A stretch of DNA of 26,170 nucleotides from Trueperaceae bacterium (GCA_011390455.1 JAABSI010000039.1:1-26170), one strand, 5' to 3'. Positions 14,808 to 22,289 are shown, numbered from the stretch's first letter. Notes: generated by a model not told the origin, from the letters alone. Program-made: numbers and translations.

Positions 14808-15560
14808 ATGGCACCGCTCAAGGTCACCATCTGGAACGAGTACCTGCACGAACTCGAGCACGACAGCGTCGCGGCGCTGTACCCCGACGGCATCCACGGC
14901 GCGCTGCGCGCCGCGGTGCTCGAGCGCTACCCCGACGCGCACGTCCGCACCGCCACCCTGCGCGAGCCCGACCACGGCCTCTCCGACGCGCTCCTGGACG
15001 ACACCGACGTGCTGTTCTGGTGGGGCCACAAGGCGCACGCCGAGGTCGCGGACGCGTGGGCCGCCAAGGTGCACCAAGCGGTGCTCGCCGGCATGGGGCT
15101 CGTCGTGCTGCACTCCGGCCACTTCTCGAAGCCGTTCCAGCGCGTGCTGGGCAGCAACGCCTCGCTGCTCTGGCGCGAGGCCGACGAGAAGGAGCGGCTG
15201 TGGAACCTGCAGCCCTCGCACCCGATCCTCGAGGGCGTGCCGGCCTACTTCGAACTGGAGCAGGAGGAGATGTACGGGGAGCGTTTCGACATCCCCACGC
15301 CCGACGAGCTGCTGATGATCAGCTGGTTCCAGGGGGGCGAGGTCTTCCGCAGCCTGTGCACCTGGCGCCGCGGGCACGGCCAGGTGGTCTACTTCCGCCC
15401 CGGCCACGAGACCTACCCCACCTACCACCACCCGATGGTGCGCCGCATCCTCACGAACGCGGCCGCCTGGGCCGCGCGGCGCGTCGCGCACCCGACGAAC
15501 CTGTGCACCCGCAGCGTCGAGCTCGAGCCGGTCCCGAACCCCACCAAGGAGCACATTTGA
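14808..15560 (+). CDS. ThuA-like protein (trehalose-utilisation family, class I glutamine amidotransferase-like fold)
   Basis: 250 residues. It begins LKVTIWNEYLHE, then IHGALRAAVLER, VLFWWGHKAH, MGLVVLHSGHFSKPFQRVLG, HPILEGVPAYFELEQEEMYG, QGGEVFRSLCTWRRGHGQVV and YFRPGHETYPTYHHPMVRRI. The W(N)E(Y)xHE start, WWGH and RPGHETYPTYHHP segments are typical of bacterial ThuA-domain proteins. These resemble glutamine-amidotransferase-like domains but lack the catalytic Cys triad; they are usually linked to uptake or oxidation of sugars and 3-ketosugars. It is followed with a TTGA overlap by a Gfo/Idh/MocA oxidoreductase, a frequent partner in such pathways, so the two probably act on one sugar derivative. 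The actual substrate cannot be told. Cytoplasmic, no signal peptide. Confidence 0.85.
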   Translation: MAPLKVTIWNEYLHELEHDSVAALYPDGIHGALRAAVLERYPDAHVRTATLREPDHGLSDALLDDTDVLFWWGHKAHAEVADAWAAKVHQAVLAGMGLVVLHSGHFSKPFQRVLGSNASLLWREADEKERLWNLQPSHPILEGVPAYFELEQEEMYGERFDIPTPDELLMISWFQGGEVFRSLCTWRRGHGQVVYFRPGHETYPTYHHPMVRRILTNAAAWAARRVAHPTNLCTRSVELEPVPNPTKEHI

Positions 15561-16594
15561 GCGCCCCGCTGCGCGTCGGCATCATCGGGGTCGGCGGCAT
15601 CGCGCAGGCGCACCGCGACGGCTACGTGGCGGCCGGGGCCGAGGTGGTCGCGCTCGCCGACGTCCACGCGCCGTCGTTGACCGCCCGCGCCGCCGCATGG
15701 GGGGTCGACCGGACCTACCACGACTACGAGGCGCTGCTCGCCGACGGCGCCGTCGACGCGGTCTCGATCTGCGCCCCGACCTTCGTGCACCACCCCGCGA
15801 CGCTCGCCGCGGCCGCGGCCGGCGTGCACGTGCTGTGCGAGAAACCGATCGCGCTCGACCTCGCCGAGGCCGACGCGATGATCGAGGCCTGCCACGCGGC
15901 GGGGGTCGTGCTGATGACCAACCACCAGCTCCGGTCGCACGGCGCCGCCGCGTACGCCAAGCACCTGCTCGACGCCGGCGAACTCGGCGAGCTCACCCAC
16001 GTGCGGCTCCGGCAAGCGCACGACTGGGCGGGCAAGGCGTCGGTCGGACCGTCCTTCGCCACCAAGGCCGTCGCCGGCGGCGGGACCCTGCTCGACAACG
16101 GCTGCCACCTGATGGACTTCGCGCGCTTCGTCGGCGGCGACGTCCACGACGTCTTCGCGCGCACCGTCACCCGCAAGTTCGACGTCGAGGTCGAGGACAC
16201 CGGCCACGTCTCGCTCGCCTTCGAGAGCGGCGCCATCGGCACCGTCGAGGTCGCCTGGACGGCGACGGGGTGGGAGGAGGGGTGGTGGCTCTACGGCACT
16301 CGGGGCGCGCTCGAGTACACGAACCGCTTCGGCGGCGAACCCGTCCTGCGGCACGTGCACCGAGCCTCGCCGGGCACCACCTGGGGCGAGACCGACGTCG
16401 CCGAGCACCGCTACGCCGGCGCCAAACCGCACGCCCGCCACGTCCGCGCCTTCGTCGCGGCGATCCGGGGCGAGGGACCGGTGGTCTGCTCCGGTGAGGA
16501 CGGCCGCGAGGCCGTGCGCCTGATCCTCGCCAGCTACGAGAGCGCGGCCAGCGGTAGTCCGGTGCGGGTCGCCCAGGACTTCGCGGCGCTCTAG
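15557..16594 (+). CDS. Gfo/Idh/MocA-family NAD(P)-dependent oxidoreductase
   Basis: TTG 15557 is the start: it overlaps the previous stop by four bases (TTGA) and AAGGAG lies five bases upstream. 345 residues. The N-terminal Rossmann fold shows GIIGVGGIAQAHRDGY (GxGxxA type), EVVALADV, AVSICAPTFVHHPATLAAA and the family's catalytic-lysine motif CEKPIALDLAEAD. The C-terminal alpha/beta domain includes GGGTLLDNGCHLMDFARFVGG, with the usual D.xxH pair. It likely oxidises or reduces a sugar, inositol or sugar acid at a hydroxyl with NAD(P). Its coupling to a ThuA-like protein points to a (keto)sugar pathway. The stop TAG shares four bases (CTAG) with the stop of ispE on the other strand. Confidence 0.92.
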   Translation: MSAPLRVGIIGVGGIAQAHRDGYVAAGAEVVALADVHAPSLTARAAAWGVDRTYHDYEALLADGAVDAVSICAPTFVHHPATLAAAAAGVHVLCEKPIALDLAEADAMIEACHAAGVVLMTNHQLRSHGAAAYAKHLLDAGELGELTHVRLRQAHDWAGKASVGPSFATKAVAGGGTLLDNGCHLMDFARFVGGDVHDVFARTVTRKFDVEVEDTGHVSLAFESGAIGTVEVAWTATGWEEGWWLYGTRGALEYTNRFGGEPVLRHVHRASPGTTWGETDVAEHRYAGAKPHARHVRAFVAAIRGEGPVVCSGEDGREAVRLILASYESAASGSPVRVAQDFAAL

Positions 16595-17472
16595 CCCGCG
16601 ACCGCCACCCGCACCCACCAGTCGGGGCGGCGGGCGGCCACGGCCGCCGCGATCGCGGTGCCCTCGGCGCGATCGGCGGCGACGGCGAAGCACGTCGACC
16701 CCGAACCGCTCATGGCGACCGGTCCGGTCGCGTGTGCGCGCAGTTCGGCCAACGCCAGGGCGACCTCCGGGACGCGCGCGGCCACCCCGGGCTCCAGCGC
16801 GTTCGTGAGCCGCAACGACCCGCCACGGCGCCAGGCGTCGATCGCCTCGTCCATGGGGGCGACGTCCACCGGAGCGGCCGCCCACCAACGGTAGGCGTCG
16901 CCCGCCGCCACGGGGACGCCAGGATGCACGAGCACCACCGTCCGGGCCGGCAACGCGAGCGGCTCCACCAGCTCGCCCCGACCCCCGACGCGCGCGATCG
17001 GCAGGCGCGTGAGGCAGAACGGCACGTCGGAACCGAGCGCTTCGGCCAGAGGCGCGGCGTCGAAGGGGGCCGAGGCCAGCCGCGCGGCGCACCGGAGCGC
17101 CGCCGCGGCGTCCGCGGAGCCGCCCCCCAGACCCGCGCCCCAGGGAACGCGCTTGGCGAGCACGGCGTGGACGCCGGGCAGGTCGCCATCGAGCGCCGCG
17201 CGCACCGCGGCGAACGCGCGCGCCACCAGGTTGTCGGGCCCGAGCGGGAGCGCCCGGCCGTCGAGCCAGGCGTCGCCGACCGGGCGGCGCTCGAGTCGGT
17301 CGGCCGCGGCGCCGTCCGTCGCCAGCGCCGCGTCGAGCTCGTCGGCGAGGTCGAGGTGGGCGAACAGCGAATCGAGCTCGTGGAAGCCATCCGGGCGTCG
17401 CCCGACCACGCGCAGCCCCAAGTTGAGCTTGGCGGGCGCGCGCTCGCGGACGGACCGGGACGCACCGTTCAT
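16591..17472 (-). CDS. ispE: 4-diphosphocytidyl-2-C-methyl-D-erythritol kinase
   Basis: ATG 17472 overlaps the ispD stop by four bases (ATGA); 293 residues, normal for IspE (about 280-300). It belongs to the GHMP kinases: N-terminal APAKLNLGLRVVGRRPDGFH with the catalytic-type Lys and DGFHEL, the glycine-rich ATP loop VPWGAGLGGGSADAAAAL, DVPFCL, LVHPGVPVAAGDAYRW, and C-terminal AMSGSGSTCFAVA. It phosphorylates CDP-methylerythritol in the MEP isoprenoid pathway, right after the IspD step. Last gene of a ubiX-ispD-ispE unit; its TAG stop overlaps the stop of the convergent oxidoreductase. No defects seen. Confidence 0.95.
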   Translation of the reverse strand: MNGASRSVRERAPAKLNLGLRVVGRRPDGFHELDSLFAHLDLADELDAALATDGAAADRLERRPVGDAWLDGRALPLGPDNLVARAFAAVRAALDGDLPGVHAVLAKRVPWGAGLGGGSADAAAALRCAARLASAPFDAAPLAEALGSDVPFCLTRLPIARVGGRGELVEPLALPARTVVLVHPGVPVAAGDAYRWWAAAPVDVAPMDEAIDAWRRGGSLRLTNALEPGVAARVPEVALALAELRAHATGPVAMSGSGSTCFAVAADRAEGTAIAAAVAARRPDWWVRVAVAG

Positions 17473-18164
17473 GCGGTCCCCGGTCCCGGTGCGGCGGCGG
17501 CCGCACGCGCCGCCCAGGCTTCCGCCAACGCCAGGTCGTCGGCGCCGGTCACCTTGAACAGATGCGCTCCGCCTGCGACCCAGGCCACGTCGACCCCCAG
17601 CCGCCGGACCAGGCCCGCGTCGTCGGTCGCCTCCTCTCCCGAGCGTTCGGCCGCCGCGGCATGAGCGCGCAGCAGCAGCGACCGGCGGAAGCCCTGCGGG
17701 GTCTGGACGGCGGTGAGCACGGACCGGTCGACCGGCGCGCCGTCGCGCGTGCGCACCAGCGTGTCGGCGACCGGCCGACCCACGCTGCACGCGTCGTGGG
17801 CGCGCACGCTCGCCACGCACGCCCCCACCGTCGCCGCGTCCAGGAACGGGCGCGCGGCGTCGTGCACGAGCACGAAGGTCGCTTCCGTGGCGCGCGCCAA
17901 CCGCTCCACGGTCGCTTGCCGGGTGGCGCCGCCCGCCACGAGCCGCACCGGCGTGGCGCCGGCCGCCGCGAGCGCGATCGTGCGCGCCTCCTCGAGCGCA
18001 GCGGCCGGCGCCGCGACGACCAGCTCGTCGACCCAGGGGGCCAGCGCGGCCACGGTCCAGGCGAGGAGCGGACGCCCCCCGACCCGCACGAAGGCCTTGG
18101 GGCCCATCCCGAGGCGGACACCGCCGCCGGCGGCCGGCACCAGCGCGGCGACGGCGTCAGACAT
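17469..18164 (-). CDS. ispD: 2-C-methyl-D-erythritol 4-phosphate cytidylyltransferase
   Basis: 231 residues, the family's usual length. Nucleotidyltransferase motifs: ALVPAAGGGVRLGMGPKAFV (the AAGxGxRxG...PK loop binding CTP), GGATRQATVERLA (GGxxRxxSV region with Thr in the usual Ser place), VLVHDAARPFLDAATV, VADTLVRT, VLTAVQTPQGFR, and ATDDAGLVRRLG. It transfers CMP from CTP to methylerythritol 4-phosphate. ATG 18164 lies inside the 3' end of ubiX (8-base overlap), and its stop overlaps the ispE start, so the three genes form one tightly coupled transcript. The C-terminal AARAAAAAPGPGTA tail is low-complexity. Confidence 0.95.
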   Translation of the reverse strand: MSDAVAALVPAAGGGVRLGMGPKAFVRVGGRPLLAWTVAALAPWVDELVVAAPAAALEEARTIALAAAGATPVRLVAGGATRQATVERLARATEATFVLVHDAARPFLDAATVGACVASVRAHDACSVGRPVADTLVRTRDGAPVDRSVLTAVQTPQGFRRSLLLRAHAAAAERSGEEATDDAGLVRRLGVDVAWVAGGAHLFKVTGADDLALAEAWAARAAAAAPGPGTA

Positions 18165-18735
18165 CGTCCTTCCACCGCGGCGCGTGCTCGTGCTCGAGCC
18201 CCAGTAGGTCGAGCGTCCGGGCGGTCACGCCGGCCACGAGCTCGGCCACGGTCGCCGGGCGGTGGTAGAAGCCGGGCGACGCGGGCATCACGACCGCACC
18301 GGCGTCGTGCGCCGCCAGCATGTTCGCCAGCATCGGCCGCGAGTACGGCGCCTCGCGGAGGGTCAGGACGAGCGGACGCCGCTCCTTGAGGCAGACGTGG
18401 GCGGCGCGCGCCACCAGGTTGTCGGTGAAGCCCTGGGCGACCTTCGCGAGCGTGCCGGCCGAGCACGGGACGACGACCATGCCGTGGGCGCGGAAGCTGC
18501 CGCTGGCGATCGGTGCGCCCAGGTCGGCGTCCTTGTGCACGACGTCGGCCAGGGCCTCGATGCCGTGCAGGCCCAGGTCGAGCTCCGTGGGGAGGACCTG
18601 CTTGGCTCCGGCCGTGACGATCAGGTGGCGTTCGACACCGGGCACGTGGCCGAGCGCCTGCAGCAGGTCGACGGCGTAGACGAGGCCGGAGCCGCCGCTC
18701 ACGGCGACGACGACGCGGCGTGGAGGTTGGGTCAT
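18157..18735 (-). CDS. ubiX: Flavin prenyltransferase UbiX
   Basis: 192 residues, normal for UbiX/Pad1. Signatures: VVVAVSGGSGLVYAVDLL (FMN-binding N-terminus), APIASGSFRAHGMVVVPCSAGTLAKVA, GFTDNLVARAAHVCLKERRP, and LREAPYSRPMLANMLAAHDAGAVVMPASPGFY. It joins a dimethylallyl unit to FMN, making the prenylated flavin used by UbiD-type decarboxylases, for example in quinone synthesis; no ubiD is in the window. It heads the ubiX-ispD-ispE unit, a sensible pairing because the MEP pathway makes the prenyl donor. ATG 18735 follows TACCGT by five bases with no Shine-Dalgarno sequence, so the transcript is probably leaderless. Confidence 0.95.
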   Translation of the reverse strand: MTQPPRRVVVAVSGGSGLVYAVDLLQALGHVPGVERHLIVTAGAKQVLPTELDLGLHGIEALADVVHKDADLGAPIASGSFRAHGMVVVPCSAGTLAKVAQGFTDNLVARAAHVCLKERRPLVLTLREAPYSRPMLANMLAAHDAGAVVMPASPGFYHRPATVAELVAGVTARTLDLLGLEHEHAPRWKDDV

Positions 18736-18740
18736 GGCCG

Positions 18741-18746
18741 ACGGTA
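18741..18746 (-). promoter_or_regulatory. -10 box of ubiX, leaderless spacing
   Basis: TACCGT on the minus strand ends five bases before the ubiX ATG. No -35 at 17 bp; TTAACG lies 20 bp upstream. It lies back to back with the TAACCT box of the divergent DUF309 gene. Confidence 0.4.
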
Positions 18747-18769
18747 CCGCGGCGTGGCGTAGGGCGCGT

Positions 18770-18775
18770 TAACCT
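18770..18775 (+). promoter_or_regulatory. -10 box of the DUF309 gene, leaderless spacing
   Basis: TAACCT ends six bases before ATG 18782, with no Shine-Dalgarno sequence. Confidence 0.45.
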
Positions 18776-18781
18776 GCCGGC

Positions 18782-19120
18782 ATGGACGCCGAGTGGCGCG
18801 CCGCCGTGCGCGCGTTCGACGAGGGGCGCTTCTGGGACGCCCACGAGCACCTCGAACCGTCGTGGCTCGCGGCCACCGGGCTCGAGCGCTCGTGGACGGC
18901 CGGCGTGATCCTCCTGTGCGCCGCGCTGCACAAGGCTCGCACGTTGGGGTCGGCGCGCGGCGGTCGACGCAACTACGCGAAGGCGCTCCGCCACCTGGTC
19001 CTCGTGCCCGACCGCCATGAAGGCACCGACGTCCGCGAGCTCGAGGCGCGGGTGCATGCGGCGCTGCGCGACCCGACGTCGCCCGTGACGTGGCCCTACG
19101 CGGCCACGGAGGTACGTTGA
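18782..19120 (+). CDS. DUF309 domain protein
   Basis: 112 residues. The N-terminal AVRAFDEGRFWDAHEHLEPSW is the hallmark of DUF309 proteins (FN.G.F.eaHE.LE..W), followed by WTAGVILLCAALHKARTL and a helical GRRNYAKALRHL. It is a small all-helical cytoplasmic protein; the HE.LE motif suggests a metal or ligand site but the role is unknown. It is divergent from ubiX. The PspC-like gene starts seven bases after its stop. Confidence 0.88.
   Translation: MDAEWRAAVRAFDEGRFWDAHEHLEPSWLAATGLERSWTAGVILLCAALHKARTLGSARGGRRNYAKALRHLVLVPDRHEGTDVRELEARVHAALRDPTSPVTWPYAATEVR
19113..19118 (+). promoter_or_regulatory. -10-like box of the PspC gene
   Basis: TACGTT ends eight bases before ATG 19127 and lies at the very end of the DUF309 gene. 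A GGAGG at 19108-19112 is too far (14 bases) to be a good ribosome-binding site, so either a leaderless start or readthrough is possible. Confidence 0.3.
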
Positions 19121-19126
19121 GCGGTC

Positions 19127-19384
19127 ATGGAGCCGAGCACCGACCCGCTACTTCACGAACAACGTCGCGCCCGCCGCCCGATCGGCGCCGACCGACCCCT
19201 GCGCCGCGCCCGCCGCGGGAAGGTGCTCGGTGGCGTCTGCGCCGGCATCGCCGAGTTCGTCGGCACCCGCGCGTCGATCGTGCGGGCGCTTTGGGTCGTC
19301 AGCCTGGTGCCCTCGCTGGGCATCACCGCGCTCGCCTACCCGGCGGCGTGGTGGCTCATCCCGCCCGCGCCGGCCGACCGCTAG
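19127..19384 (+). CDS. PspC-domain small membrane protein
   Basis: 85 residues. A basic N-terminal part (RRARRPIGADRPLRRARRG) leads into the PspC signature KVLGGVCAGIAEFVGTRASIVRALWVV and a hydrophobic segment VVSLVPSLGITALAYPAAWWLIP, so it has one or two membrane helices. PspC domains occur in membrane stress regulators and small envelope proteins; the full phage-shock set is not present here. The stop TAG overlaps the stop of the convergent E3-binding-domain gene (shared CTAG at 19381-19384). Confidence 0.88.
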   Translation: MEPSTDPLLHEQRRARRPIGADRPLRRARRGKVLGGVCAGIAEFVGTRASIVRALWVVSLVPSLGITALAYPAAWWLIPPAPADR

Positions 19385-20727
19385 ACGAGCAGTCGGACCG
19401 GGGCGGTCAAGGCCTCCGCGACCCGTCCGAGCGCGGCCACCGCGCCCTGCGGGACGTCGTCGCCGGACAGGGTCAGCCAGGCGCCATCGCCGGTGGCGCG
19501 ACCGAGGGCGAGCACCGGGGCGTCCAGATGGAGCACCGCCTCGTCCAGGGCGATGGAGCTGAGATCGGCGACGACGACGGCCGTCGGATCGCCCGACGCG
19601 TCCTCGTCGGTCGCCAAGGCGGCCAGAGCGTCGGCGACGACTCCGTCGGTCGCGACCGAGCGACGCCGGGCCCCGTCCGCCGTCCACCACCAGCCGTCGA
19701 TCGCCCCCTCGGCCGGCCACGCGCGCCGCACGGCGCGCGCGAGCAGCACCACGGCGACGGCGCTCGGCGCAGCCCCGAGCGCGTCCGCGATCTGCGAGAC
19801 CGCGCTCCGGAACGCCCGGTCGTCGAGGCGTCGGCGCCAGAGCTGACCATGGCGCACCAGCACCACGTCCGCGGCATCGAGCGCGGTCGCCGGTGCGTCC
19901 GCCACCGCAGCCGCGCCCTCCGGCGCGTCCCCGATGACGTACCCCAGACCGTCGTCGATGCGCTCCTCGGTGGCGGCGAAGTCGTCCGCCCGCCGGCGAG
20001 CGACCGCGTCGCCCCCGGCGCGCGAGCTTCCGGCGTCCGATCGGCGATCGTCGAGGTCGATGAACACGCCCCGATCGGCCTCGGCATCCTGGCTCGGTCC
20101 GTCGTCGTCGACGAACAGCGCGTCGTCCGCCTCCGCCGCGGGCGACGGGTCGACCTCGAACAGCTCGGGCAGGTCCGTCGCCGACCCCCGCCGGGCGTCG
20201 GCATCGGCGACCGGCTCGTCGAAGGCGAACACGTCGTCGCCGTCGTCCGCGGCATGGACGCTCGCCGCGAGGGCGCCGTCGTCCTCCGGCTCGTCGACGA
20301 GCAGCAGCCCGTCGTCGTCCTCGTCGACGGACGCTGGCGCGTCCGCCGGGGCCGCCGCGACCGGCTCGTCGAAGACCGGCGGGACGTCGTCGCGCGGCGC
20401 CGCCGGCGCCGCACCCGCGCCCGGCGCTTCGTCGAACAGGAACAGGTCGTCGTCGAGCGTCGACGTGACCGAGCGCTCGACCGGCGGCGCGGCGGCGGCG
20501 GCGCGGTAGGCGGCGACGTCCGCGTCGGGCCAGGCCTGCATGCCCTCGGGCACCGGTTCCGGCGTGGGGTCGAGTTCCTCCTCGCCGGCCATGACCTTGG
20601 CGAGGAAGGTCAACACGTCGCGTTCGACGATCCGGCCGCCGTCGCCCGATCCCTCGAGCCGGCGCCAGTCGACGTTGTTCTCCTCGGCGAGCCGCCGCGC
20701 GAGCGGCGCGATGTCGGGTTCGTTCAC
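19381..20727 (-). CDS. E3-binding (peripheral subunit-binding) domain protein with acidic linker and degenerate E2-like C-terminus
   Basis: GTG 20727 follows GGAGG (in GAGGAGGACGC) at good spacing; 448 residues. Residues about 4-42 (DIAPLARRLAEENNVDWRRL, then GSGDGGRIVERDVLTF) are a clear E3BD as found in E2 subunits of 2-oxo-acid dehydrogenases, where it tethers E1/E3. No lipoyl domain precedes it. Residues about 70-265 are a long Asp/Glu/Ala-rich, probably disordered stretch with repeated FDEP/LFVDDD-like motifs. The end, about 275-448, looks like a shrunken E2 acyltransferase fold: VVVADLSSIALDEAVLHLDA, then PVLALGR, then WLTLSGDDVPQGAVAAL, aligning with the E2 stretch that normally ends in DHRxxDG, but His and Asp of HxxxDG are absent. 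It is probably a non-catalytic scaffold or regulator of a dehydrogenase complex. Role inferred. Confidence 0.8.
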   Translation of the reverse strand: MNEPDIAPLARRLAEENNVDWRRLEGSGDGGRIVERDVLTFLAKVMAGEEELDPTPEPVPEGMQAWPDADVAAYRAAAAAPPVERSVTSTLDDDLFLFDEAPGAGAAPAAPRDDVPPVFDEPVAAAPADAPASVDEDDDGLLLVDEPEDDGALAASVHAADDGDDVFAFDEPVADADARRGSATDLPELFEVDPSPAAEADDALFVDDDGPSQDAEADRGVFIDLDDRRSDAGSSRAGGDAVARRRADDFAATEERIDDGLGYVIGDAPEGAAAVADAPATALDAADVVLVRHGQLWRRRLDDRAFRSAVSQIADALGAAPSAVAVVLLARAVRRAWPAEGAIDGWWWTADGARRRSVATDGVVADALAALATDEDASGDPTAVVVADLSSIALDEAVLHLDAPVLALGRATGDGAWLTLSGDDVPQGAVAALGRVAEALTAPVRLLV

Positions 20728-20775
20728 GCGTCCTCCTCGTCCGGGTCTGCGCGCCGCGCATCGGCGCGGCACCGG

Positions 20776-20785
20776 ACCGATCGGT
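20776..20785. repeat. 10-bp palindrome at the predicted transcript start of the E3-binding-domain gene
   Basis: ACCGATCGGT is a perfect palindrome six bases downstream of the minus-strand -10 box, i.e. at about +1 to +10. It could be an operator; at 10 bp chance cannot be excluded. Confidence 0.25.
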
Positions 20786-20791
20786 GGTGCG

Positions 20792-20797
20792 AGTCTA
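20792..20797 (-). promoter_or_regulatory. -10 box for the E3-binding-domain gene
   Basis: TAGACT on the minus strand, in the 117-base gap between the PASTA gene stop and GTG 20727, implies a leader of about 58 nt that contains the ribosome-binding site. No convincing -35. Confidence 0.4.
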
Positions 20798-20844
20798 CGC
20801 GTACGGGTGCGAGCTGCGCGCGAACGACCTCACGCCCGTAGCCC

Positions 20845-22179
20845 TCACGGCCGCCACGCTTGGAAGAACGATCCGTTGATGAAGGTCTGCACGAGCGGCT
20901 CGTCGCCGACGACCCGCACGCTCAGCGAGACCGCCTCGCCGGCGTCGAGGTCGCGGTCGAGCACCGTGCGTTCGCCCTCGGCGTCCGAGACCACGAGCGT
21001 CAGGCGGTACGGCTCGCGCGTCAGGCTCGCCACGCCCACGGAGCCCGGATCGAAGCGGAAGGGGATCAGGCGGCTGCCATCGGCCTGGGCCACCGTCGTA
21101 CCGGGCGCCGGCACGTCGGCCGCCGCCTCGCCATCGTCGTCGACCTCGCCGTCCTCGTCGCCGTCGCCAGGGACCCGACCGGCGTCGAAGCCCCCGATCG
21201 GTGGTCGCTCGTCGCCGAAGAAGTCGAAGGGCTCGAAGGGGCGGTCGTCGGCGACGGAGCGGCCGTTCACCACGAGCGCGACCGGCGAACCGACGACCGT
21301 GTACCCGGCGGGGCGCGCCTCGACGACGCCCTCGGGCAGCGACGGGTCGTCGATGCGCTGCACCGCCCCCAGGTCGAGCTGCGCGGCCCTCAGGGTGAGT
21401 TGCGCCCGCCACAGCGGGAAGCCGGCGACGTCGGGCACCTCCACGATGCGGGTGCCGGCGAGCGCGTACACGAGGGTCACGGGCGTCGATGGGAGCACGC
21501 TCGAGCCGCCGGCCGGGCGCTGGTCGGTCACGGAGCCGGGGCGGTCGAAGCTCAGGGCGGCCGCCACCTGCTCGACGTGCCGGATCCCGAGGACCTCGAG
21601 CTCGGCCAGCGCTTCCTCGACGTCCCGGCCGACCAGGTCGGGGAGGACGACCGGCGCGTCCCCGGGGCCCCGGCTGACCGTCAGGCGCACCCCCTCCCCC
21701 GGAACCAACACGGCCCCGGCGAGCGGCTGCTGCGCGACCACGGAACCCACCGGCCGGTCGGACCCGACGTACGTGACCCAGTCCACCGGGACGCCCACGG
21801 CATCGGCCCGCGCCACCGCGCCCGATTCGGTCAACCCCACCAGGGTCGGCACCGCGGCAGGCTCGGCCAACCCGTTGACGCCCAACGCCACCACCCGTCC
21901 GGGGCGGACGGTGTGCCCGGGCGCAGGCGATTGCGCCACGACCTCGTTCGGCGCCGCCGCCGGGTCGACCTCGACGAACGCGCGAGGCTCCAAGCCCGCG
22001 TCCCGCATGCGCGACGCCGCCGCCTCGTACGACAGCCCGATCGCGTCGGGAACGCGCACCTCGCCGACCTGCAGGTACCCCGTCAACACCCAGGCGCCCG
22101 CGCCCGCGAGCACGACGAAGGCGGCCCCGAGCACCAGGAGGCGGACGGCGCCAGAGCGGGCGGTGCGGGTCCCGAACAT
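20845..22179 (-). CDS. PASTA-repeat membrane protein without kinase domain
   Basis: ATG 22179 is chosen because TAGCCT ends eight bases upstream; 444 residues. A short cytoplasmic N-terminus (MFGTRTARSG) and one membrane helix (LLVLGAAFVVLAGAGAWVL) are followed by four PASTA-like units, beginning near VRVPDAIGLSYEAAASRMRD, AVPTLVGLTESGAVARAD, VLPDLVGRDVEEALAELEVL and VEVPDVAGFPLWRAQLTLRA, each ending in a strand such as VALGVNG or VRLTVSRG. An acidic linker (DGDEDGEVDDDGE) precedes a C-terminal beta-rich domain ending NGSFFQAWRP. PASTA units outside the cell bind peptidoglycan or lipid II in some Ser/Thr kinases and PBPs; here no kinase or transpeptidase is fused. It probably monitors or organises the cell wall. 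Confidence 0.88.
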   Translation of the reverse strand: MFGTRTARSGAVRLLVLGAAFVVLAGAGAWVLTGYLQVGEVRVPDAIGLSYEAAASRMRDAGLEPRAFVEVDPAAAPNEVVAQSPAPGHTVRPGRVVALGVNGLAEPAAVPTLVGLTESGAVARADAVGVPVDWVTYVGSDRPVGSVVAQQPLAGAVLVPGEGVRLTVSRGPGDAPVVLPDLVGRDVEEALAELEVLGIRHVEQVAAALSFDRPGSVTDQRPAGGSSVLPSTPVTLVYALAGTRIVEVPDVAGFPLWRAQLTLRAAQLDLGAVQRIDDPSLPEGVVEARPAGYTVVGSPVALVVNGRSVADDRPFEPFDFFGDERPPIGGFDAGRVPGDGDEDGEVDDDGEAAADVPAPGTTVAQADGSRLIPFRFDPGSVGVASLTREPYRLTLVVSDAEGERTVLDRDLDAGEAVSLSVRVVGDEPLVQTFINGSFFQAWRP

Positions 22180-22187
22180 CGACGGTG

Positions 22188-22193
22188 AGGCTA
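22188..22193 (-). promoter_or_regulatory. -10 box of the PASTA gene, leaderless spacing
   Basis: TAGCCT on the minus strand ends eight bases before ATG 22179; no Shine-Dalgarno sequence. Confidence 0.45.
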
Positions 22194-22278
22194 TCACGCG
22201 ACCCTGAACGTTCCATGCGCCGTGGACGCGGGCGCACCCGCCGCTGCCGGGGCGACCGCGGGCTCCGAGGCCGGCGCG

Positions 22279-22284
22279 TAGCAT
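22279..22284 (+). promoter_or_regulatory. -10 box, leaderless spacing, before the PPDK-like gene
   Basis: TAGCAT ends five bases before GTG 22290, with no Shine-Dalgarno sequence. It fixes the start, since the frame is open further upstream. Confidence 0.5.
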
Positions 22285-22289
22285 CGGGC

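Noticed and set aside
11527..14814. Open frame of 1095 codons on the minus strand
   Set aside because: It lies opposite leuB, the aminotransferase and ilvD, is rich in Gly, Arg, His and Asp with no family signature, and is explained by high GC removing stop codons.
12171..15560. 1129-codon plus-strand frame whose 3' end is the ThuA-like gene
   Set aside because: Only the part after 14808 looks like protein; the rest is an Arg/Pro-rich frame shadow of the aminotransferase and ilvD.
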